DNA of 64,000 nt from Breoghania sp. (GTDB lineage: Bacteria; Pseudomonadota; Alphaproteobacteria; Rhizobiales; Stappiaceae), in assembly GCF_030066895.1 (NCBI RefSeq), contig NZ_JASJAV010000008.1:1-64000 (forward strand), given 5' to 3'. This document shows positions 36,633-46,836 of this stretch, piece by piece (position 1 is the first letter of the stretch; each line of letters begins with the position of its first letter). Below the pieces are notes generated by a model, which worked only from the letters and a program-made list of their open reading frames with translations, ran no database searches and was not told the DNA's origin. A program made the translations under genes and the position numbers.

Positions 36633-38369
36633 ATGTCACTGGTTGCCAGCGATTTCTCTCCGCTTGCCGCATCCGTTCGTCCCCGCGTTAAGGCTCCGTG
36701 TGGTTCTGCTTTCGTCTCCCGTCCCATGGCGGCGGATGCCGGAAGTCCGGGACGGGTCGTCGTCGCCATGCTGGCCTTCGTGGTGATCTACGGGCTGATC
36801 GCGGCCCGGCTGATCGATCTGGGCCTGTCGGACGAGACGGAGGCTTCGGGCTATATCGGCGCGCAACAGGCGATCACAGCGTCCCGGCCGGATCTGGTCG
36901 ACCGCAACGGCGAGCTGCTGGCCAGCGACATCAAGGCTCCTTCGCTTTATGCCGAGCCGCGCAAGATCCTTGATGTGGATGAGGCGATCGACAAGCTGTC
37001 CTCCGTGCTTCCCGAGTTGGGATCCGATGCGGTCCGCCGTCGGCTCGACAGCAATGCGGGCTTCGTCTGGCTGAAGCGCGAGCTGACGCCTTTGCAGCGC
37101 GACGCGATCCACCGTCTCGGTATTCCCGGCATCGGGTTCCTGACTGAGAACCGGCGCTTCTATCCGGGCGGGGCGACGGCGAGCCACGTCGTCGGCATCG
37201 CCAATGTGGACGAGCAGGGCATTGCCGGGCTCGAGAAATACATCGACGGCCAGGGCATCGCCGATCTTCAGCAATTCGGCTTTGCGACCGACCAGGCGCT
37301 GAAGCCGGTCAAGCTGTCGATGGATCTGCGTGTTCAGCACGTGGTGCGCGATGAGCTGACCAAGGCGATGGAGCGCTACAAGGCGATCGCTTCCATCGGC
37401 ATCGTGCTCGACGTCCATACCGGCGAAGTTATGGCCATGTCATCGCTGCCGGATTTCGATCCCAACGATCCGGCTGAGGCGCTGAAGCCGGAAAACCTCA
37501 ACCGGGCGACGGCTGGCGTCTACGAGATGGGCTCGGTCTTCAAGACCTTCTCCATCGCGATGGCACTCGATTCCGGCAAGGTCACGCCTGACGACAAGTT
37601 CGACGCCTCCAAGCCGATCTGCATCGGCGGCTTCACCATTCACGATTTCCACAACATGCATCGCGCGCTGTCGGTGTCGGAAATCTTTGTCCATTCTTCC
37701 AATATCGGCACCGCGCGGATGACGCTGGATGTCGGCATCGACCAGCAGCAGGAGTTCTTCAAGCGGTTGGGTCTGCTCGACAAGGTGCAGACCGAACTGC
37801 CGGAGGTCGTAAACCCGCTCCTGCCGCGCAAGTGGACGGATATCGTGGCGATGACCGCGTCCTTCGGGCACGGCATTTCCGTTTCGCCGATGCAGACGGC
37901 GGTGGCCGGGGCGGCGTTGATGAACGGCGGGCTTCTGATCGAGCCAACCTTCTTCCCGCGCACCCGCGCCCAGGCGGAGAAAGTGGCCAAACGTGTGACT
38001 AGCAAACGGGTTAGCGACATCATGCGCTACCTGTTCCGGCTGAATGCGGTGGAGGGATCCGGCCGCAGTGCGCGCGTGCCCGGCTACATGGTTGGCGGCA
38101 AGACCGGTACGGCGGACAAGATCGTCAACGGTCGCTACGCCCACGACAAGCGGCGCAACTCCTTCATGGCGGCCTTCCCGATGGACGATCCGCAATATCT
38201 GGTGCTGGTCACGCTGGACGAGCCGAAGCCGGAAGAGGGCAAGCGCTTTGCAACCGCGGGCTGGAACGCGGCGCCGACCGTTTCCAAGATCATCGCACGC
38301 ATCGCTCCGATGCTGGGCGTTGTGCCGCACGTCACCGAAGACAGTGACACGATGCTGGTCTCCTATTGA
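36633..38369 (+). CDS. ftsI: Septal peptidoglycan transpeptidase FtsI (PBP3)
   Basis: ATG 36633 after AAGGAG; 578 residues. One membrane anchor (VVVAMLAFVVIYGLIAARL, near 42-60), the pedestal domain, and the penicillin-binding transpeptidase domain with all three motifs: SVFK (301-304, catalytic Ser), SSN (355-357) and KTGTAD (490-495). It cross-links septal peptidoglycan with FtsW as the glycosyltransferase partner. It lies 81 bases behind ftsL. The 295 bp between its stop and murE hold no gene I can see, an unusually wide gap for this cluster. Confidence 0.95.
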   Translation: MSLVASDFSPLAASVRPRVKAPCGSAFVSRPMAADAGSPGRVVVAMLAFVVIYGLIAARLIDLGLSDETEASGYIGAQQAITASRPDLVDRNGELLASDIKAPSLYAEPRKILDVDEAIDKLSSVLPELGSDAVRRRLDSNAGFVWLKRELTPLQRDAIHRLGIPGIGFLTENRRFYPGGATASHVVGIANVDEQGIAGLEKYIDGQGIADLQQFGFATDQALKPVKLSMDLRVQHVVRDELTKAMERYKAIASIGIVLDVHTGEVMAMSSLPDFDPNDPAEALKPENLNRATAGVYEMGSVFKTFSIAMALDSGKVTPDDKFDASKPICIGGFTIHDFHNMHRALSVSEIFVHSSNIGTARMTLDVGIDQQQEFFKRLGLLDKVQTELPEVVNPLLPRKWTDIVAMTASFGHGISVSPMQTAVAGAALMNGGLLIEPTFFPRTRAQAEKVAKRVTSKRVSDIMRYLFRLNAVEGSGRSARVPGYMVGGKTGTADKIVNGRYAHDKRRNSFMAAFPMDDPQYLVLVTLDEPKPEEGKRFATAGWNAAPTVSKIIARIAPMLGVVPHVTEDSDTMLVSY

Positions 38370-38664
38370 ACCGGTCTGACAAAGGTGGAATACGGGGGAG
38401 AGCCGCAGGGCGATTCCGGCTGACTGTCGGGACCCGAGACGGAACGGCCTTCAGCTCCGGAGCGGGTGTGGTTCGCTCCCGGTCGGCGTTTTGTCCTGGA
38501 GCCGTCAGCGGTTCCCTCGAAACCGGTCGTGTTGCCGCTTCGTTGCAAGCGGTTGTGCCCGTGTCGCCATTTGTGAGGCATCTCCTTGCCTGATGGTAAG
38601 GAGACGGGCGTCGCGCTGTTGGTTTTGAGGAGAGCGGGCGCGGCGCACACGAAGCGGAAACGAA

Positions 38665-40131
38665 ATGCTGCTGAAACAACTCATTGCCGATCTGTCTGAG
38701 CCCGTTAGCGTGCCGGAAGCTGCGCTCGAGCTGGATATTTCCTCGATCACTGCCGATAGTCGCAAGGTGGAACCCGGTACGCTGTTCGCCGCCCTGAAGG
38801 GCGTGAAGGCGGACGGGGCCGATTTCGCCGCGGATGCGGTGAAGGCCGGGGCCGTCGCGGTGCTGGCGGGCGAGGGGGCGGAGCTTCCCTCCCTCGATGT
38901 GCCGGTGATCCGGGCGAGCGATCCGTGCCGTGCGCTCTCGCTTCTGGCCGCGCGCCTCGCAGGCGCACAGCCGAAGACGATCGTCGCCGTCACTGGTACA
39001 GCGGGCAAGACCTCTGTCGCCGTCTTCGCACGCCAGATCTTCGATGCCGCGGGCTATCATTCGGCCAGCATCGGCACAGTCACCTCGAAGGGCATGCGCT
39101 ACGGCGGGCTGACGACGCCCGATCCTGTCACGCTGCATTCAACGCTTGCCGCGCTTGCGCGCGATGGCGTTACCCATGCCGCGCTGGAGGCGTCCTCCCA
39201 CGGGCTCGATCAGCGTCGGCTCGACGGGGTGGTGCTGAAGGCCGCCGCCTTCACCAATCTGGGCCGCGATCATCTCGACTATCATCCGAGCGTGGAAGAT
39301 TACCTGTTCGCCAAGCTCAGGCTTTTCGAGGACCTGCTGCCCGATGACGGCACGGCCGTCTTCGATCCGGGTGAGCATTACGGTGGTCGCGTCGCCGAGA
39401 TTGCCGAGCGTCGCGGTTTGAAGACCGTCACCGTGGGCGAGGCGGGCACCGACATCACGCTGGAAAGCCTGATCATCGAAGGTTTCCACCAGCGGCTCGT
39501 GCTGAGTTCTGCGGGCGAGCGCTACGAGGTGGATCTGCCGCTCGTCGGCCGTTTCCAGGTTACCAATGTGCTGACCGCCGCAGGCCTGTCGATTGCCGCC
39601 GGCGTGCCTGCATCCGTCGCCATTCCGGCCCTTGCCCGGCTGGAAGGCGCTCCGGGTCGCCTCGAATATGTTGGCACGACGGGCGATGGCGCGCTGATCT
39701 TCATCGATTACGCGCACAAGCCCGATGCGCTCGACAACGCACTTTCTGCCTTGCGCCCCTATGCCAGCGGTCGGCTGATCGTGGTGATGGGCTGCGGCGG
39801 AGACCGCGACGAGGGCAAGCGGCCGATCATGGGCGAGGTGGCGAGCCGCCGGGCCGATGTGGTCATCATCACCGACGACAATCCGCGCAGCGAAAACCCG
39901 GCCGAAATCCGCATGGCGATGATGAACGCCGCGCCGGGTGCGATGGAAATCGGAGACCGTGGCATCGCCATCAAGGCCGCGGTGGAGATGCTCGAAGCCG
40001 GCGATGTCCTGTGTGTCGCAGGCAAGGGTCATGAAATCGGCCAGATCGTCGGCGAAACGGTGCTCCCGTTTTCCGACCACGAAACCGTCAAGACGGTTCT
40101 GGCCGATCTTTCGAAGGAGATCCTTGGATGA
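38665..40131 (+). CDS. murE: UDP-MurNAc-tripeptide synthetase MurE
   Basis: 488 residues. The N-terminal UDP-binding domain (ISSITADSRKVEPGTLFAAL) is followed by the ATP loop GTAGKTS (111-117) and the carbamylated-Lys region ALEASSHGLDQRRLDG. The meso-diaminopimelate motif DDNPRSE near residue 411 shows that the third residue added is meso-DAP. KGHEIGQIVG lies near the end. It acts in the cytoplasm after MurD. The frame is intact and ends in a four-base overlap (ATGA) with murF, so the pair is coupled. Confidence 0.95.
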   Translation: MLLKQLIADLSEPVSVPEAALELDISSITADSRKVEPGTLFAALKGVKADGADFAADAVKAGAVAVLAGEGAELPSLDVPVIRASDPCRALSLLAARLAGAQPKTIVAVTGTAGKTSVAVFARQIFDAAGYHSASIGTVTSKGMRYGGLTTPDPVTLHSTLAALARDGVTHAALEASSHGLDQRRLDGVVLKAAAFTNLGRDHLDYHPSVEDYLFAKLRLFEDLLPDDGTAVFDPGEHYGGRVAEIAERRGLKTVTVGEAGTDITLESLIIEGFHQRLVLSSAGERYEVDLPLVGRFQVTNVLTAAGLSIAAGVPASVAIPALARLEGAPGRLEYVGTTGDGALIFIDYAHKPDALDNALSALRPYASGRLIVVMGCGGDRDEGKRPIMGEVASRRADVVIITDDNPRSENPAEIRMAMMNAAPGAMEIGDRGIAIKAAVEMLEAGDVLCVAGKGHEIGQIVGETVLPFSDHETVKTVLADLSKEILG

Positions 40132-41558
40132 GCGAAGTGTTGTGGAGCCTGGACGATCTGGTGGAGGCCGTCGGCGGGCGTGTCGTCGGCGATCCGACGA
40201 CGACCGTCACGGGGATCTCCATCGACAGCCGCTCCCTGCAGCCCGGTGAGGCGTTCTTTGCCATCAAGGGTGATGTGCGCGACGGGCACCGTTTCGTCGA
40301 GGCGGCGCTCAGCCGGGGTGCTTCGCTTGCCGTGGTGGCGGAAGGCCGCATGTCGGAACTTCCGCCCGAAGGCCGCTATGTGGTGGTCGCCGACGTGCTC
40401 GCCGCGTTGCAGGATCTGGGCCGGGCCGCGCGGGCGCACACCAAGGCGCGGATCGTTGCGGTGACCGGCTCCGTCGGCAAGACTTCGTCGAAGGAAATGC
40501 TGCGCTTGGCCCTGTCGGCCAGCGGGCGCACCCATGCATCGGCTGCCTCCTACAACAATTACTGGGGCGTGCCGCTGACGCTGGCGCGCATGCCCGCCGA
40601 TGCCGAATACGGTGTCTTCGAGATCGGCATGAACTATCCCGGCGAAATCACGCCGCTGGTGGGCATGGTCCGGCCGCACTTTGCGATTGTTACCACGGTC
40701 GCGCCGGTTCATCTGGCGCAGTTTGATGCGGTGGAGGAAATCGCAAAGGCCAAGGGCGAAATCTTCACTGGGTTGGAGCCCGGTGGCACGGCGATCCTCA
40801 ACGCCTCCAACGACCAGTTCGATCTCTTGCGTTTTCTGACCATCGCGGCCGGGGTGAAGGAGATCGTGACCTTCGGCGCCTCCTGCTCCTTCGATGCCCA
40901 CACCACCCAGATCGTTGCGCGCAGCGACTGTTCGTGCGTCACGGGCGCGGTGCTGGGCGAGGATCTGACCTGGAAGATCGGGGCGCCGGGGCGACATCTG
41001 GTTGAGAATTCGCTGGCGGTTCTGGCCGCCGTCAAGCTGATGGGCGCGGATCTGGCGCGCGGCGCGATGGCGCTTAGCGACATGGAGGCGCCCAAGGGGC
41101 GCGGCCAGCGCCATGAATTGACCGTTCACGACGCCTCCGTCACCCTTATTGACGAAAGCTACAATGCCAACCCCGCGTCCATGCGCGCGGCGATCTCGCT
41201 TCTTGGTGCGGCGCCGGTGGCGCGCGGAGGGCGGCGCATCGCCGTCATTGGTGACATGCTGGAACTGGGGGAACGGTCGGGCGAGTTGCACAAGGAACTC
41301 GTCGAGCCGCTGGAGGCGGCGCGCATAGACCTCGTCTACTGCGTCGGCCGCACCATGCACGAATTGTGGGACGTAGTCCCGGAATCGAAGCGTGGAGGGT
41401 GGACGGAGACCTCCGCGGAATTGCAAAAGGACCTCGTCGCTGCTATCCGCCCCGGTGACGCGATCATGATCAAGGGCTCGCTGGGGACGAAGATGGGACT
41501 GCTGGTTTCCGCCCTCATTGACGCCTACGGCGCGAAACGAAATCGCGCGGCGTCGTAA
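40128..41558 (+). CDS. murF: UDP-MurNAc-pentapeptide synthetase MurF
   Basis: 476 residues. GISIDSRSLQPGEAFFAIKG marks the N-terminal domain, GSVGKTSS (114-121) the ATP loop, ASYNNYWGVPLTLARMP and VFEIGMNYPGEITPL the central domain, and LIDESYNANPASMRAAI the C-terminal ligase domain. It adds D-Ala-D-Ala, made by Ddl, to the tripeptide. Overlaps murE by four bases and ends 17 bases before mraY. The frame is intact. Confidence 0.95.
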   Translation: MSEVLWSLDDLVEAVGGRVVGDPTTTVTGISIDSRSLQPGEAFFAIKGDVRDGHRFVEAALSRGASLAVVAEGRMSELPPEGRYVVVADVLAALQDLGRAARAHTKARIVAVTGSVGKTSSKEMLRLALSASGRTHASAASYNNYWGVPLTLARMPADAEYGVFEIGMNYPGEITPLVGMVRPHFAIVTTVAPVHLAQFDAVEEIAKAKGEIFTGLEPGGTAILNASNDQFDLLRFLTIAAGVKEIVTFGASCSFDAHTTQIVARSDCSCVTGAVLGEDLTWKIGAPGRHLVENSLAVLAAVKLMGADLARGAMALSDMEAPKGRGQRHELTVHDASVTLIDESYNANPASMRAAISLLGAAPVARGGRRIAVIGDMLELGERSGELHKELVEPLEAARIDLVYCVGRTMHELWDVVPESKRGGWTETSAELQKDLVAAIRPGDAIMIKGSLGTKMGLLVSALIDAYGAKRNRAAS

Positions 41559-41575
41559 CGAACTGGGGCGATTGA

Positions 41576-42661
41576 ATGCTTTATTTGCTGGTGGACCTTT
41601 CCAACGAGTTCTCCGCCTTAAACGTCTTTCGGTACATCACCTTTCGCACCGGCGGTGCGATCATGACGGCGCTTCTGTTCGTCTTCCTGTTCGGACCGGG
41701 GATCATTTCCGCGCTGCGCCTGCGCCAGGGTAAGGGACAACCGATCCGCGCCGACGGTCCGGCCTCGCACCTTATGACCAAGAAGGGCACGCCGACCATG
41801 GGCGGGCTGATGATCATGGCCGGTGTGCTGGTCTCCACGCTGCTCTGGGCGAACCTCACCAATCCGTATGTTTGGATCGTGCTGTTCGTGAACTTCGGTT
41901 TCGGCTCGATCGGCTTCTACGACGACTATCTGAAGGTCACCAAGGCGAGCCACAAGGGGTTTTCCGGCCGTTTCCGTCTCTCGCTGGAAGCGCTGATTGC
42001 GGTGATCGCGTCCGTGTGCATCTCGTGGGCGCAACCTGAACCCTTTTCCACCGCGCTGGCGCTGCCCTTCTTCAAGGACACGGTCATCGATCTCGGCCTG
42101 TTCTTCATTGTGTTCGCCGCCTTCGTCATGGTGGGTGCGGGCAATGCGGTGAACCTGACCGATGGGCTCGACGGGCTCGCCATCGTTCCCGTCATGATCG
42201 CCTGCGGCTCCTTCGGGCTGATCGCGTATCTGTCGGGTAACAAGGTCTTTTCCGACTACCTGCAGATCCATTTTATCATCGGTACGGGTGAACTTGCGGT
42301 CATTGCGGGGGCGGTGATGGGGGCCGGGCTCGGCTTCCTTTGGTTCAATGCGCCGCCCGCCGCCATCTTCATGGGCGATATCGGCTCGCTGGCGCTGGGC
42401 GGCATGCTCGGTTCCATCGCGGTCGCCACCAAGCACGAGATCGTGCTCGCCATCATCGGCGGACTGTTCGTGCTGGAGGCGCTTTCCGTCATCATCCAGG
42501 TCTTTTCGTACAAACTGACCGGCAAGCGGGTGTTCAAGATGGCGCCGATCCACCATCATTTCGAACAGCTGGGCTGGACGGAATCGCAGGTCGTGATCCG
42601 CTTCTGGATCATCGCGGTGGTGCTGGCGCTCGTCGGGCTCGCCACATTGAAGCTGAGATAG
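41576..42661 (+). CDS. mraY: Phospho-MurNAc-pentapeptide translocase MraY
   Basis: 361 residues with ten predicted membrane helices. Signatures: [36 protein letters not shown] (Asp pair for Mg2+), [16 protein letters not shown] (catalytic Asp), [15 protein letters not shown] and [14 protein letters not shown] (His cluster). It transfers phospho-MurNAc-pentapeptide to undecaprenyl phosphate, making lipid I. The usual GDTGS is GDIGS here, a small deviation. The short segment AAGCTGAGATAGGT at its end is repeated once 19 bases on, across the gap to murD. Confidence 0.95.
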   Translation: MLYLLVDLSNEFSALNVFRYITFRTGGAIMTALLFVFLFGPGIISALRLRQGKGQPIRADGPASHLMTKKGTPTMGGLMIMAGVLVSTLLWANLTNPYVWIVLFVNFGFGSIGFYDDYLKVTKASHKGFSGRFRLSLEALIAVIASVCISWAQPEPFSTALALPFFKDTVIDLGLFFIVFAAFVMVGAGNAVNLTDGLDGLAIVPVMIACGSFGLIAYLSGNKVFSDYLQIHFIIGTGELAVIAGAVMGAGLGFLWFNAPPAAIFMGDIGSLALGGMLGSIAVATKHEIVLAIIGGLFVLEALSVIIQVFSYKLTGKRVFKMAPIHHHFEQLGWTESQVVIRFWIIAVVLALVGLATLKLR

Positions 42662-42684
42662 GTCCGGAAAGCTGAGATAGGTTG

Positions 42685-44085
42685 ATGATAGAGGTCACCT
42701 CATTCGCCGGACGTTCGGTCGCCCTGTTCGGGCTCGGCGGTTCCGGCATCGCAACCGCGAAGGCGCTTGTTGCGGGCGGCGCGCGTGTCGCCGCCTGGGA
42801 CGATGCGCAGCGTTCGCGCGACCGCGCCGTGGCGGCGGGTATCGCGCTCAGCGATCTCACGACTGCCGACTGGAGCACCTTCGATTGCCTCGTGCTCGCG
42901 CCCGGTTTGCCGCTCACCCATCCCGAGCCGTACTGGACGGTGCGCGCGGCCAATGACGCCAATATCGAGATCATCGGCGATCTGGAGCTGCTCGCGTGCG
43001 AGCGCCGCGCCCGGCCGACCGGAGTGGGCGTCGATTGCCCGATCATCGCGGTCACGGGAACGAACGGCAAATCCACCACCGTTTCGCTGATCACGCATCT
43101 GTTGCGCCATGCCGGGCGCGACGTGCAGCTCGGCGGCAATATCGGCACGCCGGTGCTGGCGCTGGAGCCTCCGGTTCCCGGCCGCACCTATGTGGTGGAA
43201 TGCTCCTCCTTCCAGATCGATCTGACGCCGGGGCTTGCACCGGATGTCGGCGTTTTGATGAACATCGCGCCGGACCATCTCGACCGGCACGGCTCGATGG
43301 ACAATTACGTCGCCATCAAGACCCGGCTCGTCGCCGCTGCGCGCAACGCCGTTATTGGCGTTGATGACGATATCTCGGCCACCATTGCTGTCCAGCTTGA
43401 CGACGGACTCGGCCGCGTGAAGCGGGTTTCCTCCACGAAGGGGGTCGAAAACGGCGTCTATGCGGAGGGCACGATCCTCTACGAGGTCGTCAAGGGAGAG
43501 GCGCACAAGGTCGCGGATCTCTCCGGTATCGACACGTTGCGCGGCGCCCACAACGCCCAGAATGCCGTCGCCGCCTTCGCTGCGCTGCGTCTGCTCGGCC
43601 TCGAGGCTGAGACGATCTCGGCGGGGCTTGCCAGCTTTCCGGGCCTGCCGCATCGCATGGAGATCGTTGGGCGTCTCGGCAAGGTGCTGTTCGTCAACGA
43701 TTCCAAGGCGACGAACGCGGATGCCGCACAGCGGGCGCTGAGCTCCTTCGACCACATCTACTGGATTGCGGGCGGACGGGCGAAAACCGGCGGGATCGAC
43801 AATCTCACCAACTGGTTCGACCGTATCGTCCATGCCTATCTGATCGGCGAAGCGGCGGAACGCTTTGCCGGCACGCTCGGCGAGGCCGTGCCGTCTTCGA
43901 TGAGCCGCACGCTGGAAGCGGCGCTCGGCGAGGCAACGCGTGCGGCATCGGCCGATACCCATGGCGAGCCGGTCGTATTGTTGTCTCCTGCGTGTGCCAG
44001 TTACGACCAGTATTCCAGTTTTGAGGAGCGCGGAGACGCGTTCCGTGCCGCCGTTGCCGGGATCGAGGGGGTGGAGGTCGCCTGA
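42685..44085 (+). CDS. murD: UDP-MurNAc-L-Ala:D-Glu ligase MurD
   Basis: ATG 42685, 467 residues. FAGRSVALFGLGGSGIATAK (Rossmann-like N-domain), GTNGKST (125-131), QLGGNIGTPVLAL, VVECSSFQIDLTP, NIAPDHLDRHGSMDNYVAIK, LPHRMEIVGRLGKVLFVNDS and KATNADAAQRAL. VVLLSPACASYDQYSSFEER is the conserved C-terminal block. Adds D-glutamate in the cytoplasm. The frame is intact. It is followed by 110 bases before ftsW with no gene. Confidence 0.95.
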   Translation: MIEVTSFAGRSVALFGLGGSGIATAKALVAGGARVAAWDDAQRSRDRAVAAGIALSDLTTADWSTFDCLVLAPGLPLTHPEPYWTVRAANDANIEIIGDLELLACERRARPTGVGVDCPIIAVTGTNGKSTTVSLITHLLRHAGRDVQLGGNIGTPVLALEPPVPGRTYVVECSSFQIDLTPGLAPDVGVLMNIAPDHLDRHGSMDNYVAIKTRLVAAARNAVIGVDDDISATIAVQLDDGLGRVKRVSSTKGVENGVYAEGTILYEVVKGEAHKVADLSGIDTLRGAHNAQNAVAAFAALRLLGLEAETISAGLASFPGLPHRMEIVGRLGKVLFVNDSKATNADAAQRALSSFDHIYWIAGGRAKTGGIDNLTNWFDRIVHAYLIGEAAERFAGTLGEAVPSSMSRTLEAALGEATRAASADTHGEPVVLLSPACASYDQYSSFEERGDAFRAAVAGIEGVEVA

Positions 44086-44195
44086 TACCTTCCATTGGGC
44101 GTTCCTTGGGGAACGAGGCGATCTGAACCGGTACCGAACTGAACTGATGAAATGAGCCGGATGATGAATCCGGCCGCTCTTGAAGAGGGAACCAG

Positions 44196-45362
44196 ATGGC
44201 CAGCCGCGTGGACCGCAGCGCCTTATCCGAATGGCTATGGACGGTCGACCACCTGATGCTTGCGGGGGTCGTCGCGCTGATGCTCGGCGGCGTGGTGCTG
44301 TCCTTTGCGGGCTCGCCTGCGGTTGCCGAACGTCTCGGCCTCGACAGCTATTTCTTCGTCAAGCGGCAGGCGCTCTATCTGCTGCCCGCGCCGGCGGTGA
44401 TGCTGGGGGCCTCCATGCTCTCTCCGCGCATGGTGCGCCGTGTGGCGCTTGTCATATTCGGGATCATGCTGGTTGCGCTGGTGCTCACGCTTTTCACAGG
44501 CGTGGAAGTGAGGGGCGCGCGCCGCTGGATCGATATCGCGGGCTTTTCCATCCAGCCTTCGGAATTCATCAAGCCGACCTTCGTGATCCTGATCGCCTTT
44601 CTGCTGTCGGAAGTGGGTAAACGGCCGGAAGTGCCGGGGCGGCTCTTTTCCATCCTGCTTTTCGTCATGGTGGCCGCGCTGTTCGTCGCTCAGCCGGATT
44701 TCGGCCAAACCATGCTGCTAATGATGGTGTGGGCGGCGCTGTTCTTCATGGCGGGGCTGTCGTGGATCTGGATCGGCGTGCTCGGGCTTCTGGGCATGGC
44801 GGGCATGGGGGCCGCCTATATGGCGCTGCCGCACGTGACCGCCCGCATCAACAGGTTCCTGGATCCGGCTTCCGGCGACACCTATCAGGTCGATACCGCG
44901 CTTGAGGCCATCGTTCAGGGTGGCTGGTTCGGCCGCGGCCCCGGTGAGGGCACGGTCAAGCGCATCCTGCCCGACAGCCATACCGACTTTATCTTCGCCG
45001 TGGCGGCGGAGGAATTCGGCATTATCCTGTGTCTGGTGCTCGTTTCCATCTTCGCCTTCGTGGTGCTGCGGGGCCTGAGCCACGCCCGGCGTGAGCCCGA
45101 TCTCTTCGTCCGGCTGGCAACGGCCGGGCTGATGGTGATGTTCGGCATCCAGTCGGCCATTAACATGGCGGTGAACCTCAACATGATGCCTGCCAAGGGA
45201 ATGACGCTGCCCTTCATCTCCTACGGCGGGTCTTCGATGCTGGCGGTGGCCCTGTCGATGGGCTTCGTGCTCGCGCTCACCCGACGCCGACCGCATCCGA
45301 GCCACACGGCCCCGGTGGTGGTTCGTCCCGTGGCGCGAACGCCGGTCGATCCGGCAGAATGA
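44196..45362 (+). CDS. ftsW: Septal peptidoglycan glycosyltransferase FtsW (SEDS)
   Basis: 388 residues, about ten membrane helices. SEDS signatures: KRQALYLLPAPAVMLGASML, RGARRWIDIAGFSIQPSEFI, ALFVAQPDFGQTMLLMMVWA, GGWFGRGPGEGTVKRILPDS with HTDFIFAVAAEEFGI (conserved Asp/Glu region), NMMPAKGMTLPFISYGGSSM. It polymerises lipid II at the septum with FtsI. AGGGAACCAG precedes ATG 44196. The frame is intact. Confidence 0.95.
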   Translation: MASRVDRSALSEWLWTVDHLMLAGVVALMLGGVVLSFAGSPAVAERLGLDSYFFVKRQALYLLPAPAVMLGASMLSPRMVRRVALVIFGIMLVALVLTLFTGVEVRGARRWIDIAGFSIQPSEFIKPTFVILIAFLLSEVGKRPEVPGRLFSILLFVMVAALFVAQPDFGQTMLLMMVWAALFFMAGLSWIWIGVLGLLGMAGMGAAYMALPHVTARINRFLDPASGDTYQVDTALEAIVQGGWFGRGPGEGTVKRILPDSHTDFIFAVAAEEFGIILCLVLVSIFAFVVLRGLSHARREPDLFVRLATAGLMVMFGIQSAINMAVNLNMMPAKGMTLPFISYGGSSMLAVALSMGFVLALTRRRPHPSHTAPVVVRPVARTPVDPAE

Positions 45363-45506
45363 GGGCCTTTGTCGCGCGAGCTTTGCCGCATACACCGTTG
45401 TCACCCCCCCACTTGCGCGGGGATGACAGTTCCGGGCGAAACGTGCTCATGTCTGACGCTGCATCACGATGCGCCGCTTGTCTCGATCAACGAACGAAAC
45501 GATCTC

Positions 45507-46616
45507 ATGGAAAAGACGATACTGCTGACCGCCGGAGGGAGCGGCGGGCACCTGTTTCCGGCTCAGGCGCTGGCCGGGGAACTGACGGCGCGCGGCCATG
45601 TGGTCGAGCTGGCCACCGATGAACGTGCTGACCGCTACGGTCAGGCCTTTCCGGCGCGCAAGATCCATATCGTCTCCTCGGCCACGATCCAGGGCAAGAA
45701 CCCGGTCGCACTGGCGCGAACGGGGTTCGCGCTGCTGCGCGGTTTCTTCCAGTCGCTGGTGATCCTGCGCCGGTTGCGCCCGCAGGTGGTGGTCGGATTT
45801 GGCGGCTATCCGGCCTTTCCGCCGATGATAGCGGCGCGCGTTCTCGGCATTCCGACGATCCTGCACGAGCAGAATGCGTTGATGGGGCGGGCAAACCGCA
45901 TGCTGGCACAGTTCGTCACCGGTATCGCCCAGAGTTTCGCCGACACGAGGTTGGCGAAAGGTTTCGCCGCCAAGGCCGGGCACACCGGCAATCCGGTGCG
46001 CCAGGCAGTGATCGAGGATTCCAGGTCTCCCTATGATCCGCCCTCGCTCGACAAGTCGTTCCGCCTTCTGGTCTTCGGCGGGTCGCAAGGCGCGCAGTTC
46101 TTTTCCGACATGATGCCGGATGCCTTGGCCGAACTCGATCCCACCCTTCGCAAGCGGCTGGCGCTCGTCCAGCAGTGCCGTCCGGAGGACATGGATCGGG
46201 TGTGCGCGCGCTACGACGAGTTGGGGATCGGTGCTAGCCTTGCGCCGTTCTTCGTCGACATGCCGACGCGCATCGCGCTGAGCCATCTTGTGATCTGCCG
46301 TTCGGGCGCGTCGTCGGTGGCGGAACTGTCGGTCATCGGTCGCCCGTCGATCCTGGTGCCGCTGCCCCATGCGCTCGATCAGGATCAGAGCGCGAATGCG
46401 GAAGTTCTGGAGGAAGCGGGCGGTGCCTGGTGCATCCAGCAAGCGGAGCTGGGCCCGCGCCGCATGGCCAAGGAACTGGCGGAACTGATGAACGATCCCG
46501 ACCGGCTGGTCGCTGCCGCCGAAGCCGCCCACACTCAGGGCCGTCCGGACGCGGTGAAACGTCTGGCGGATCTGGTCGATCACGTCGGCGATGGCGGCAA
46601 GGTTTCCGCCTATTGA
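45507..46616 (+). CDS. murG: Lipid II synthase MurG (GlcNAc transferase)
   Basis: ATG 45507, 369 residues. LLTAGGSGGHLFPAQALAGE (first glycine loop), VVGFGGYPAFPPMIAARVLG, ILHEQNALMGRANRMLA, GHTGNPVR, LLVFGGSQGAQFFSDMMP, ICRSGASSVAELSVIGRPSI and VPLPHALDQDQSANA (UDP-GlcNAc site). It adds GlcNAc to lipid I on the inner face of the membrane. The 144 bp before it carry a short CCCCCCACTTGCGCGGGGATGACAG piece resembling a repeat half. The frame is intact. Confidence 0.95.
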   Translation: MEKTILLTAGGSGGHLFPAQALAGELTARGHVVELATDERADRYGQAFPARKIHIVSSATIQGKNPVALARTGFALLRGFFQSLVILRRLRPQVVVGFGGYPAFPPMIAARVLGIPTILHEQNALMGRANRMLAQFVTGIAQSFADTRLAKGFAAKAGHTGNPVRQAVIEDSRSPYDPPSLDKSFRLLVFGGSQGAQFFSDMMPDALAELDPTLRKRLALVQQCRPEDMDRVCARYDELGIGASLAPFFVDMPTRIALSHLVICRSGASSVAELSVIGRPSILVPLPHALDQDQSANAEVLEEAGGAWCIQQAELGPRRMAKELAELMNDPDRLVAAAEAAHTQGRPDAVKRLADLVDHVGDGGKVSAY

Positions 46617-46654
46617 GGGGCGAACGGGTTTTTCGTCTTTCCCCGTCCCTCCGT

Positions 46655-46744
46655 CGTCATCCCCCGGCTCTGTCCGGGGGATCCATCGCGCTCAGCACAT
46701 GCCGATGGTGTGCTGGATTGCCCGGACTTCGCCGGGTAATGACG
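46655..46744. repeat. Palindromic intergenic repeat, family B, copy 4
   Basis: Begins CGTCATCCCCCGG and ends CCGGGTAATGACG, with inner hairpins CCCCCGG...CCGGGGG and GCCCGG...CCGGGT. It sits inside the dcw cluster, between murG and murC. Confidence 0.8.
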
Positions 46745-46778
46745 ATGGATAGGGGGTAACGCTGGGCATGCGAGACGC

Positions 46779-46836
46779 GCAACACCCACAAAGTCATCCT
46801 GAGGAGCCCGCGCAAGCGGGCGTCTCGAAGGACGGG
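46779..46836. repeat. Palindromic intergenic repeat, family A, right half
   Basis: CGCAACACCCACAAAGTCAT followed by CCTGAGGAGC and ending CGTCTCGAAGGACGGG matches the right half of family A at 59340-59404 nearly base for base. An internal CCCGCGCAAGCGGG hairpin replaces GATCGCGAAGCGACC. No left half is present. Confidence 0.75.
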
